This document shows positions 50,144 to 58,442 of a stretch of 64,000 nt of DNA, one piece after another. Where the stretch lies: positions 1-64,000 of the forward strand of contig JAHWKY010000005.1 in NCBI GenBank assembly GCA_019347575.1. The letters run 5' to 3'. The translations under genes and the position numbers were made by a program. The notes beneath the pieces are model-generated. The model did not search any database. It was not told the origin of the DNA and saw only the letters and a program-made list of their open reading frames with translations. Source of the stretch: Actinomycetota bacterium. Lineage in GTDB: Bacteria; Actinomycetota; Nitriliruptoria; Nitriliruptorales; Nitriliruptoraceae. The first letter of the stretch is position 1. Each line of letters opens with the position of its first letter.

Positions 50144-50234
50144 GTCGGCTGTACGTGCCACCGACTCACCCAACGAGCCGCGGGGCCAGCGACGACGGGC
50201 GCGGCCTAGGATGTGACACGACTCGTCGAGGTGG

Positions 50235-53054
50235 ATGAGGGTGCAGCGGCCGCGCACGTTGGTGGGACGCGACGAGGTGATCGGGCGCATCCGTCGACGT
50301 CTCGACCGTGTGCTGGGCGTGACCGGCCAGGCCATCGTGATCGAGGGTCCGGCCGGGATCGGCAAGACCGCAGTGGCCGATCGCCTCATCGATGCTGCCG
50401 CCGAGCGAGGGTTCGCGGTCCAGCGCGGGACGGCACGGCAGCTCGAGACCGACCTGCCGTTCGCGCCCCTGGCGGAGGCGCTCGCACTCGATCCCCGTAG
50501 CGATGACGAGCGAAGGGCCCGGCTCGGCCAGCTGCTGCGCGGCGATGGTGGCGCGGGTCTTGGGGGGCATCAGCGTCGCTGGCGGATCATCGACGACATC
50601 GTCGACCTGCTCGACAAGCGAGCACGCGACGCGGCCCTGCTGCTGCTGATCGAGGACGTTCACTGGGCCGACGTGGATACCGCCACCGTGCTCGCGCGGG
50701 TGGCGCGCTCGCTGGATGATCTGCCCATCGCCCTGATCGTTACGTCCCGCCCCGAACCCCGCCCCGACCACATCGGCGCGCTGCTGAGCGTCTTCGACGC
50801 CGTCGGGGCGCTCGATGTCAAGCTCGGGCCGCTCACGCCGACGGAGGTCGCCGAGCTGACCGCGACCGTCGTCGGGGCGCCTCCCACGGCGACCCTTGCT
50901 GCGATCCTCGACCGCGCCGGCGGCAACCCGCTGTACGTGCTCGAGCTGCTGGAAGCGCTCGACGACGAAGGGGCCTTGGAGTCGACCCCAAGCGGCACCG
51001 ATGCGCGCGCGACCACGCTGCCGCCGTCGCTGCGGCTCACCGTGATCCGCCGCATCGGGTTCCTGCCCGAGGCGACCGTCGCGGTGCTGCGCGCCGCATC
51101 GGTGCTGGGCGAGTCGGCGCGGCTCGACCGGCTCGCTGCCTTGACGAGGCGAACGACCACCGAACTGGCGGAGGTGCTCGCACCCGCGTACCGCAGCGGC
51201 CTCCTGGATAGCGGCCCGGACGCCGTCACGTTCCGGCACGCGCTGATCCGTGACGCGCTGTACGAGGATCTGCCCGGGCCGGCCCGGGTCGCGATGCACG
51301 CCGATGCCGCCCAGGTCCTACTCGATGCGGCAGCGCTTCCGGGCGAGATCGCGACCCACCTGGCCCACGCGCTCGCCCCTGGTGACGTGGCGACCGCCAT
51401 CCGGCTGCTCGACGCCGCCGACGAGTTGCTCGAGACCAACCCGGACGTCGCCGAGGACCACGCCCAGCGGGTCCTCGACGCGTTGCCCACCGCGCACCCA
51501 GCACGTCTGCGGGCGCGCATCCTGTTGGCCCAGGCGGCGGCGCGTACCGGGCGGCCCGCCGAGGCCGAGGCGCTGGCACACGAGCTCGACAACGACGGTC
51601 TGGACGTCACCGCACGGCTGGAGCTGTGGCGCGCGGTGATCCTCGCGCGGCACATGCGTGGCGAGGCGTCGATCGCGGCACTGGACGCCTACGAGCAGGT
51701 CGTCCGCGAGGCGGCGTTGCCGGCGGCCAGGCGCAGCGGCCACCTGGCGCTGCTCGCGTTCGCGCTGCGGTGGGAGCAGCCCGCCCGGGCCGACAAGCTC
51801 GCCGGTGAGGCACTGGCACCCAACCCCGACCCGACCACCCAGATCCTGGCCCTGACCGCCCGCTTCCCCCCGGCGCTGATGCACGGGGCCATCGAGGAGG
51901 CCTACGGGATGACGGCGCGGGCGGTCGAGCTGGTCCGCACGGCAGGGCTGGAGATCTCGTGGGTCGGCGTCGAGGCGCTGGCCGCCTTCGCCTTCCTGCG
52001 CTCGAACGACCCCGCCGACGACCACGAACACCCGGGGGTCACCGCTCTCACCGAGGCGCTAGTGGCTGCTGAGGCGCACGGCCTGGCCTACGCGGTCGCG
52101 ACGCTGCACGATGAGCTCGCCCGGACCTACTGGTTCCAGGGTGACTTCGACGCCGCCGTCGCGAGCGCGGAGACCGCGCTCCGTGCGGTCGCCGACACCG
52201 GCTACGGCGAGAACAGCGTCGGCGGACGATCGATCCGGGCCGGCATCGCACTGACGCGGGGCGACTACGACACAGCCGCGATCCACCGCGACGCCGTCCC
52301 GGAAGCAGCCATCTCGTATTGGCGTGGGTGGCCGTTGCTGGAGGCCGCGGATCGCCTGCGTCGCGGCGACGTCGAGCGAGCCTGGGAGCTGGTACGTCCG
52401 GCGTTGCGCTGGATGGAGGAGGACGATCCGATCGCTTACATGTCCCTGATCTGGTCGTTGCCGGTCGTCGAAGCCGCGCTCGCGGTGGGCGAGACCGCGA
52501 CCGCGGCCGCCTGGGCCGACTACGTCGAGCGGTGGGCAGCCATCGGCGGGGAGCACCCCATCACGGCCGTGGCAGCAGCTACCCGTGCGGCGGTCGAGCG
52601 CACCCCCGCGAGGGCCAGGGCCGCCATCGCCGCGGCCCGCGCTTCGGCCGTGTACCCCTTCCGCCTCTCGGGCTACCACCTGGCCGGCGCGATCCTCGCC
52701 GAGAACGACGTGACCGGCGAGGCCGTCGCCATCCTCCGCGAGGGCCGTGACCTCGCCGCAGCGGCCAACGCCACCGTCATCGTCGCCTGGTACGACGCGC
52801 TGCTGCGGGACCTGGGGGTACGGCGGGGCGCGGTCGGAGATCGCGGCCGGCCCGACACCGGCTGGGAGGCGCTGACCGAGGCGGAGCTGCGGGTGGTCGA
52901 GCTGGTCGCGCACGATCTCACCTACCGCGAGATCGGCGAGCGGCTGTTCATCTCCCGACGGACCGTCGAGACCCACGTTGCCAACGCCCGCCGCAAGCTC
53001 GACTGCGCCAACCGCGCCGAGCTCGCCCGCGCCCACCTGGACCGCCGCACCTGA
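50235..53054 (+). CDS. LuxR-family ATP-dependent regulator (LAL/MalT type)
   Basis: The 939-residue protein has an N-terminal STAND-type ATPase with Walker A IEGPAGIGKTA (about 36-46) and Walker B LLLLIEDVHWAD (about 133-144). A long TPR-like helical middle follows, then a C-terminal LuxR HTH (about 872-930: LTEAELRVVELVAHDL, then TYREIGERLFISRRTVETH in two parts). This is the LAL regulator architecture, sensing ligands through the helical region. The ATG at 50235 follows GAGGTGG; a GTG six bases later is an alternative. It stands alone. The target is unknown; the neighbouring cupredoxin or hydrolase genes are candidates. Confidence 0.92.
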   Translation: MRVQRPRTLVGRDEVIGRIRRRLDRVLGVTGQAIVIEGPAGIGKTAVADRLIDAAAERGFAVQRGTARQLETDLPFAPLAEALALDPRSDDERRARLGQLLRGDGGAGLGGHQRRWRIIDDIVDLLDKRARDAALLLLIEDVHWADVDTATVLARVARSLDDLPIALIVTSRPEPRPDHIGALLSVFDAVGALDVKLGPLTPTEVAELTATVVGAPPTATLAAILDRAGGNPLYVLELLEALDDEGALESTPSGTDARATTLPPSLRLTVIRRIGFLPEATVAVLRAASVLGESARLDRLAALTRRTTTELAEVLAPAYRSGLLDSGPDAVTFRHALIRDALYEDLPGPARVAMHADAAQVLLDAAALPGEIATHLAHALAPGDVATAIRLLDAADELLETNPDVAEDHAQRVLDALPTAHPARLRARILLAQAAARTGRPAEAEALAHELDNDGLDVTARLELWRAVILARHMRGEASIAALDAYEQVVREAALPAARRSGHLALLAFALRWEQPARADKLAGEALAPNPDPTTQILALTARFPPALMHGAIEEAYGMTARAVELVRTAGLEISWVGVEALAAFAFLRSNDPADDHEHPGVTALTEALVAAEAHGLAYAVATLHDELARTYWFQGDFDAAVASAETALRAVADTGYGENSVGGRSIRAGIALTRGDYDTAAIHRDAVPEAAISYWRGWPLLEAADRLRRGDVERAWELVRPALRWMEEDDPIAYMSLIWSLPVVEAALAVGETATAAAWADYVERWAAIGGEHPITAVAAATRAAVERTPARARAAIAAARASAVYPFRLSGYHLAGAILAENDVTGEAVAILREGRDLAAAANATVIVAWYDALLRDLGVRRGAVGDRGRPDTGWEALTEAELRVVELVAHDLTYREIGERLFISRRTVETHVANARRKLDCANRAELARAHLDRRT

Positions 53055-53109
53055 CGCGGGATCGTTGGGCGCTCGGGGCGTCGATGATGACCGGTGACCT
53101 AGGAGGCCT

Positions 53110-53152
53110 GTGCGCAACTGTGGCGCACGTCTGGACGGCCCAGATCGTCCAG
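53110..53152. terminator. Two adjacent hairpins at a convergent junction
   Basis: GTGCGC/GCGCAC (53110-53115 with 53123-53128) and CTGGACG/CGTCCAG (53131-53137 with 53146-53152) are perfect stems. They lie between genes converging from 53054 and 53180. No T-tract is present. Confidence 0.6.
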
Positions 53153-53179
53153 CCGCACACCACGTTACGCACAGCCCTC

Positions 53180-53983
53180 CTAGTCGAACTCGAGCTCGAC
53201 GTCGAGGGGCTGCGGGTCGAGCCCGTCGATGCAGCCCTGTTGCGCCCCGAGCGCGGCGAGCCCACCCAGGTCCCCCGCTCCCCATTCGACCGGCCCGAAG
53301 GTGACCTGCTCGAACATCAGCTCACGCGGATCCGCGACGTGGTCGAGGCCGACGAGGTGACCCAGCTCGTGCAGGATCGCGGCTCCCCACGAGGCGTGGC
53401 GGTCGTCGAAACCTGGAGCTAGCGGCCGTTCCGCGTTGAAGACGACCTGGCCGGAGACGAACTCGGGCGGGCCGTCGGAGGTGTCGATCGAGATCGGTAC
53501 CGACACCGCGCGGTCGTCAGAGCCGAGCGGAACCTCGCTCTGGTCCGGCGAGGTCCAGGCGACGAGCACGGGAGCCCAGCGATCGCCGTAGCGGTCGGGC
53601 TGGTAGATGGCGCGGTCGCGGCTGGGGACCTCGTCGACCTCGCCCTCGTAGGTGAAGGTGAGTCCGGTGACCTCCGCGATGCGTTCGAACCCCTGCTCCA
53701 GGTCGTCTACCGCGCCGTCGGGCGCCCCGCCGTCGGACAGCACCCAGGCGATCGGCTCGCACGGGTCCCACCGCGCCGGGATCCCGTCCTGGTCCACGAC
53801 CCAGAACTCGAACGTGCCTCCCGAGGAGCTCGCGGCGGGTGCGGAGACGTCGGGCGCCCGCTGCTCGCGGATGACGACGGTGACCGCCACGATCACGAGG
53901 ACGATGCCGAGCGCCCCGATCGCGGCGGCGATCCACGCGCCCGATGACCCGGACCGGTCCGGGGTGGGGGCGGGGTCGCTCAT
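53180..53983 (-). CDS. Membrane-anchored matrixin-like zinc metalloprotease
   Basis: The 267-residue protein has an N-terminal membrane segment (about 17-38) and an external domain with the metzincin motif HELGHLVGLDH (zinc ligands H205, H209, H215; base E206) and a Met-turn M223. The ATG at 53983 is preferred because the earlier frame extends over the divergent promoter. The protein sequence ends DVELEFD. A broken copy of its 3' half lies at 46054-46241. The substrate is unknown. Confidence 0.85.
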   Translation of the reverse strand: MSDPAPTPDRSGSSGAWIAAAIGALGIVLVIVAVTVVIREQRAPDVSAPAASSSGGTFEFWVVDQDGIPARWDPCEPIAWVLSDGGAPDGAVDDLEQGFERIAEVTGLTFTYEGEVDEVPSRDRAIYQPDRYGDRWAPVLVAWTSPDQSEVPLGSDDRAVSVPISIDTSDGPPEFVSGQVVFNAERPLAPGFDDRHASWGAAILHELGHLVGLDHVADPRELMFEQVTFGPVEWGAGDLGGLAALGAQQGCIDGLDPQPLDVELEFD

Positions 53984-54055
53984 CGAGCGGTCACGAGCGT
54001 CATCGGCGGAACGGTACCGGGCGTGCACTACCGTCCCGCGCCGACAGGAGGCGTC

Positions 54056-54883
54056 TTGGCGGTCGACCGCGAGGTGCACTGGCACGAGCTCGATGACGGG
54101 GCGCGGCTGCCGTGGCTCGAGTTCGGTCCCCGAGACGGGGTGGCACTCGTCGCGATGCCGGGCCTCACCGACGGGCTGGCCCCGATCTCGGAGTCAGCCG
54201 CCGCGCTGTCGGTGCTGCAGCCCCCAACGGACTTCCGCGCCTACCGCGTCATCGCGCTGTCGTTCCGACACCCGATCCGTCACGGTGCCTCGACCCGCGA
54301 CCTGGCCGGCGACCTGTCGGCGTTCCTCGAGGCCGAGGTCGGCCGGCCCGCGATCGTCTCGGGGCACTCGATGGGCGGGATGGTCGCCCAGCACGTCGCG
54401 GCCGACCGACCCGACCTGGTCGCGGGGCTGATCCTGTCCGCCACCGCGGCCTACGCCGACGAAGCGCTCGAGCGCGGCCTGCAGCGGTGGGAAGCGCTGC
54501 TGCGTGCCGGCGACTGGCGCGGCTTCTTCCGCGACGCCGTCGACACGTCATACACGGGAGGGGCGCGGTTGCGACGGAGGCTGATGCAGCGGCTCACCCC
54601 CGCCCCCGCGGTGCCCGAGCTGCTCGAGCGCCACCTCGCCCTGTCGGCAGCGGCTCGCGCTCACGATGCGCGCCCCAGCCTCGCCCGCGTCCACGCCCCC
54701 GCGATCGTCATGGCCGGCGAGCACGATCCGCTCGTGCGGGCGCAGCGGTCGCGCGAGCTCGCGGAGATGCTGCCGGCGGCGGAGTTCCGGCTGTTCTCAG
54801 GGCTGGCCCACGGGTTCCCCGAGCAGGCACGCGAGCGCTATAGCGACCAGGTCGTCGCGTTCGTCAAGCGGGTCGCGTTGTAG
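54056..54883 (+). CDS. Alpha/beta hydrolase
   Basis: The 275-residue hydrolase has the nucleophile elbow SGHSMGGM (S105), the acid in MAGEHDPLV and the catalytic His in GLAHGFPEQ. A perfect AGGAGG at 54046-54051 precedes the TTG at 54056; a GTG at 54023 is in frame but has a weaker signal. Lactone, ester or C-C bond hydrolysis cannot be distinguished. It is divergent from the metalloprotease and 27 nt before the oxidase gene, so probably its operon partner. Confidence 0.87.
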   Translation: MAVDREVHWHELDDGARLPWLEFGPRDGVALVAMPGLTDGLAPISESAAALSVLQPPTDFRAYRVIALSFRHPIRHGASTRDLAGDLSAFLEAEVGRPAIVSGHSMGGMVAQHVAADRPDLVAGLILSATAAYADEALERGLQRWEALLRAGDWRGFFRDAVDTSYTGGARLRRRLMQRLTPAPAVPELLERHLALSAAARAHDARPSLARVHAPAIVMAGEHDPLVRAQRSRELAEMLPAAEFRLFSGLAHGFPEQARERYSDQVVAFVKRVAL

Positions 54884-54910
54884 GGTCCCACGCCGGCAGC
54901 GAGGAGGGTC

Positions 54911-56503
54911 GTGGGTCGGGAACGGTCGTGGTGGGGCTGGGGGTACGAGGACGAGCACCTGACGGGTGAGGCTCTCGAGGGCCTGGGCGCCGAGGTCGCT
55001 CGTCGCCTCGACACCGAGGTCGCCGTCCGCGCCCCTGCCGACATCGGTGATCTCGATCTGCCATCCTCGCGCGTCAACGTCCCCGACGCGCTGGCGGCGA
55101 TCGCCGACGCGACCCCACGGGGCCGAGCCGTCCACGCCCACGGCAACAGCTTCCGCGACGTCGTCGGTGCGTTCGAGGGGACGCTCGAGCACTACCCCGA
55201 TGTCGTCGTCCGTCCGCGCACCGCCGAGGAGGTCGTCGCCACGCTCGAATGGTGCTCGGAGGCGCAGATCGCGTGCGTCCCCTTCGGAGGCGGCACGTCG
55301 GTGGTCGGCGGGGTGACGCCGACCGGAGACCTCGACGCGGTCGTCTCGCTCGACCTCGGGGCGCTGGACCGCGTCGTCGAGGTGGACACGGTGTCGCGGG
55401 CAGCACGCATCCAGGCCGGGGCACTCGGGCCCGTCATCGAGAACCAGCTGCGGCCGCACGACCTCACGCTGCGGCACTTCCCCCAATCGTGGGAGTTCTC
55501 CACCCTCGGTGGCTGGCTGGCGACGCGGGCCGGCGGCCACTTCGCAACGCTCGCGACACACATCGACGACCTGGTCGAGTCCATCACCGCCATCACACCA
55601 TCGGGCGAGTGGGTGTCGCGCCGTCTGCCCGGATCCGGCGCCGGCCCGTCGCCCGACCGCCTGCTGCTAGGCAGCGAGGGCACCCTGGGTGTCATCACCG
55701 AGGCGTGGATGCGGGTGCAGCCCCGTCCGACGTTCCGGTCGCAGGCGAGCGTGCAGTTCCCCGACTTCGCCTCCGGCGCCGACGCCGTCCGTGACCTCGC
55801 GCAGTCGGGGCTGTACCCCGCCAACTGCCGGCTCCTCGACCCCACGGAGGCGGCCCTGTCCGGCGCCGGTGACGGAGCGGTGGCGGTGCTGGTCCTGGGC
55901 TTCGAGTCGGACGACCACCCGCTGCACGCCTGGATCGACCGTGCCGTCGAGCTGTGTCGCGATCGCGGCGGGACGGTCTCGGGCGAGGTCCGCCACCGCG
56001 AGGGTGACACCACCGGCACGAGCGAAGGGAGCGCGGGATCCTGGCGCGGGACCTTCCTTCGCGCCCCGTACCTCCGTGACGCGCTGGTCGCGCTCGGTGT
56101 GGTCGTCGAGACCGTCGAGACCGCGATCACCTGGGATCGCTTCCACCGCTTCGTCGCCGAGGTGGACGACGCGGTCCGTCGAGCCGCCACCGAGGTGTGC
56201 GGCGCCGCCGTGATCTCGTGCCGCCTCACCCACGCCTACCCCGACGGCGCCGCGCCCTACTTCACGGTCATCGCCCCGGGCGAGAGCGGGGCCCGCGTGG
56301 CCCAGTGGGACACCATCAAGGAGGCGGCGTCCGAGGCGATCCTCGCCCAGGGCGGCACCATCACCCACCACCACGCCGTCGGCCGCGACCACGTCCCCTG
56401 GTACGTCCGTCAGCGCCCCGACCCCTTCGGCGCGGCTCTGGCCGCGGCGAAACGCGCGGTCGATCCCGCCGCGATCCTCAACCCTGGCGTCCTGGGTCTG
56501 TGA
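54911..56503 (+). CDS. FAD-linked oxidase, AGPS/GlcD-like
   Basis: The 530-residue protein has the VAO/PCMH FAD-binding loop PFGGGTSVVGG (124-134), GSEGTLGVITEAWMRV, and a C-terminal THHHAVGRDH motif with a following Tyr. This resembles alkyldihydroxyacetonephosphate synthase and 2-hydroxyacid dehydrogenases. The His-triplet favours the AGPS-like branch. The GTG start follows GAGGAGGG. The substrate is uncertain; ether-lipid synthesis or hydroxyacid oxidation are the main options. Confidence 0.85.
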   Translation: MGRERSWWGWGYEDEHLTGEALEGLGAEVARRLDTEVAVRAPADIGDLDLPSSRVNVPDALAAIADATPRGRAVHAHGNSFRDVVGAFEGTLEHYPDVVVRPRTAEEVVATLEWCSEAQIACVPFGGGTSVVGGVTPTGDLDAVVSLDLGALDRVVEVDTVSRAARIQAGALGPVIENQLRPHDLTLRHFPQSWEFSTLGGWLATRAGGHFATLATHIDDLVESITAITPSGEWVSRRLPGSGAGPSPDRLLLGSEGTLGVITEAWMRVQPRPTFRSQASVQFPDFASGADAVRDLAQSGLYPANCRLLDPTEAALSGAGDGAVAVLVLGFESDDHPLHAWIDRAVELCRDRGGTVSGEVRHREGDTTGTSEGSAGSWRGTFLRAPYLRDALVALGVVVETVETAITWDRFHRFVAEVDDAVRRAATEVCGAAVISCRLTHAYPDGAAPYFTVIAPGESGARVAQWDTIKEAASEAILAQGGTITHHHAVGRDHVPWYVRQRPDPFGAALAAAKRAVDPAAILNPGVLGL

Positions 56504-56537
56504 GGGGATCGCGACCTGGAGCCCTACGCTCCGCGGT

Positions 56538-57299
56538 ATGAGTGGATCACTGGTGTTCGTCTCGGGTGCCTCGCGCGGCATCGGCCTCGCCCTCGCCCGG
56601 ACCGTGCCGTGGGCGGGTGCACACGTCATCGATCTGAGCCGGCACGGGCCCGGCGAGGACGCCCCTTCGGTCGAGCACGTGCCATGTGACCTCGCCGACC
56701 CGGCCTCCTGGCGTGACGTCGCGCGGCTGTTCCGCGAACGCATCGGAGCGTTCGAGGGCGACCGCGTCGTCTTCGTGCACTGCGCGGGCACGCTGACGCC
56801 GATCGGCTTCGCCGGCGAGATCGACGGTGACGCCTACACCACCAACGTCGTGCTCAACAGCGCCGCCCCGCAGGTGCTCGGTCACCGCTTCCTCGGGGCG
56901 CTGCGCGACCGACCCGAGCTCACGTCACACCTGTGGCTCATCAGCTCCGGAGCTGCCTCGAGCGTCTACGAGGGCTGGTCGTCCTACGGTGCCGGCAAGG
57001 CGGCGGTCGAGCACTGGGTACGGGCCGTGGGCAAGGAGCAACAACGGCGGGGCGGCTGTCAGGTGCTCGCGGTCGCACCCGGGGTCGTCGCCACGGCCAT
57101 GCAGGAGCAGATCAGAGCGACCGACGAGCGCGACTTCCCGACCAAGGACAAGTTCGTACAGCTCCACGAACAGCAGCAGCTGCGGGACCCGGAAGTGGTC
57201 GCCGAGCAGCTGTGGTCGCTCGCCGCCCGCTCCGACCTCGCGAGTGGCAGCGTGATCGACCTGCGCGACCTGGCTCCCGCGGACCAGCCGGACGCGTGA
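56538..57299 (+). CDS. SDR-family oxidoreductase (sepiapterin-reductase-like)
   Basis: The 253-residue SDR has SGASRGIG at the cofactor site, HCAG in place of NNAG, and the catalytic S137, Y150 and K154 (LISSGAA, SSYGAGKAAV). The layout resembles sepiapterin-reductase-like SDRs. Its stop overlaps the racemase start (TGATG), so the two are coupled. A role in processing a CoA ester or lipid is suggested by that link only. Confidence 0.84.
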   Translation: MSGSLVFVSGASRGIGLALARTVPWAGAHVIDLSRHGPGEDAPSVEHVPCDLADPASWRDVARLFRERIGAFEGDRVVFVHCAGTLTPIGFAGEIDGDAYTTNVVLNSAAPQVLGHRFLGALRDRPELTSHLWLISSGAASSVYEGWSSYGAGKAAVEHWVRAVGKEQQRRGGCQVLAVAPGVVATAMQEQIRATDERDFPTKDKFVQLHEQQQLRDPEVVAEQLWSLAARSDLASGSVIDLRDLAPADQPDA

Positions 57300-58438
57300 T
57301 GGGACCACTCGCCGGCACGACCGTCCTCGAGTTCGCCGCGATCGGCCCCGCGCCGTTCGGCGTCATGCTGCTGGCGGACCTCGGCGCCGACATCATCCGG
57401 ATCGACCGGGTCGCGGCCGCCAAGGGCAGCGCCGGCGTCGAGGCGACCATGCGTGGGCTCTCGCGCGGACGGCGCTCCATCGGGCTCGATATCAAGTCCG
57501 AGGAAGGCGTCGAGGTTGCCCTGCGTCTCGCCGCGTCCGCCGACGTCCTGGTCGAGGGATGGCGGCCGGGCGTGGCCGAGCGTCTCGGCGTCGGCCCGGA
57601 TGCGTGCCTCGCGCGCAACCCGGGGCTGGTCTACGCACGCATGACCGGCTGGGGCCAGGACGGACCGTTGGCGCAGGCCGCTGGCCACGACATCGACTAT
57701 GCGGCGGTCGCTGGTGCCCTGTACCCGATCGGCCGCGCTGGCAGCCCGCCACCCCCGCCGCTGAACTTCCTCTCCGACTTCGCCGGGGGAGGTTGCTACC
57801 TCGTCATCGGGATCCTCGCCGCGCTCGTCCACCGCGACCGCACCGGCGAGGGCCAGGTCGTCGACGCGGCCATGATCGACGGGACCGCATCGCTGACCAC
57901 CTTCTTCCACGGACTGCGCCAGATGGGTGCGTGGCGCGACGAGCGGGAGGCGAACCTGCTCGATGGTGGTGCCCCCTACTACGACAGCTACGCGTGCGCC
58001 GATGGCCGGTACCTCGCCGTCGGTGCCATCGAACCGCAGTTCTACGCCGCGTTGCTCGACGGTCTGGGCCTCGATCCCAGGGATCATCCTCAAGGCGATC
58101 CGGCGAGGTGGCCCGAGCAGAAGCAGGTCTTCGCGGAGGTCATCGCGTCGAAGACGCAGGCGGAGTGGGTCGCGGTCTTCGAGGGGACCGATGCGTGTGT
58201 CGCGCCCATCCTGCCGTTGCACGAGGCTCCCGATCACCCGCACAACGTCGCGCGCGAGGTGTTCGTGGAGGTCGGTGGGGCGGTCCAGCCCGCTCCGGCG
58301 CCCCGCCTGAGCGCGACCCCGCTCGAGATCCCCGATCCGGTGCCCGACTACGGCCAGCACACCGACGAGGTACTGGCGGAGATGGGCTACGACGCGGACA
58401 CCATCACCGCACTCCGCGCGGACGATGTCGTGGCGTGA
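57299..58438 (+). CDS. mcr: Alpha-methylacyl-CoA racemase (CaiB/BaiF family)
   Basis: The 379-residue type-III CoA-transferase-family protein is assigned as alpha-methylacyl-CoA racemase. H130 in AGHDIDYAAVAG, D160 in LNFLSDFAGGG and E245 in VGAIEPQFY correspond to His126, Asp156 and Glu241 of the M. tuberculosis enzyme, with a constant offset of four. It would epimerise 2-methyl branches such as those of sterol or isoprenoid side chains before oxidation. It ends four bases from the converging PBP gene. Confidence 0.9.
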   Translation: MGPLAGTTVLEFAAIGPAPFGVMLLADLGADIIRIDRVAAAKGSAGVEATMRGLSRGRRSIGLDIKSEEGVEVALRLAASADVLVEGWRPGVAERLGVGPDACLARNPGLVYARMTGWGQDGPLAQAAGHDIDYAAVAGALYPIGRAGSPPPPPLNFLSDFAGGGCYLVIGILAALVHRDRTGEGQVVDAAMIDGTASLTTFFHGLRQMGAWRDEREANLLDGGAPYYDSYACADGRYLAVGAIEPQFYAALLDGLGLDPRDHPQGDPARWPEQKQVFAEVIASKTQAEWVAVFEGTDACVAPILPLHEAPDHPHNVAREVFVEVGGAVQPAPAPRLSATPLEIPDPVPDYGQHTDEVLAEMGYDADTITALRADDVVA

Positions 58439-58442
58439 GGCC

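Noticed and set aside
54023-54055. GTG at 54023 as the start of the alpha/beta hydrolase
   Set aside because: It lacks a good ribosome-binding site, whereas a perfect AGGAGG precedes the TTG at 54056; the earlier start is not excluded.
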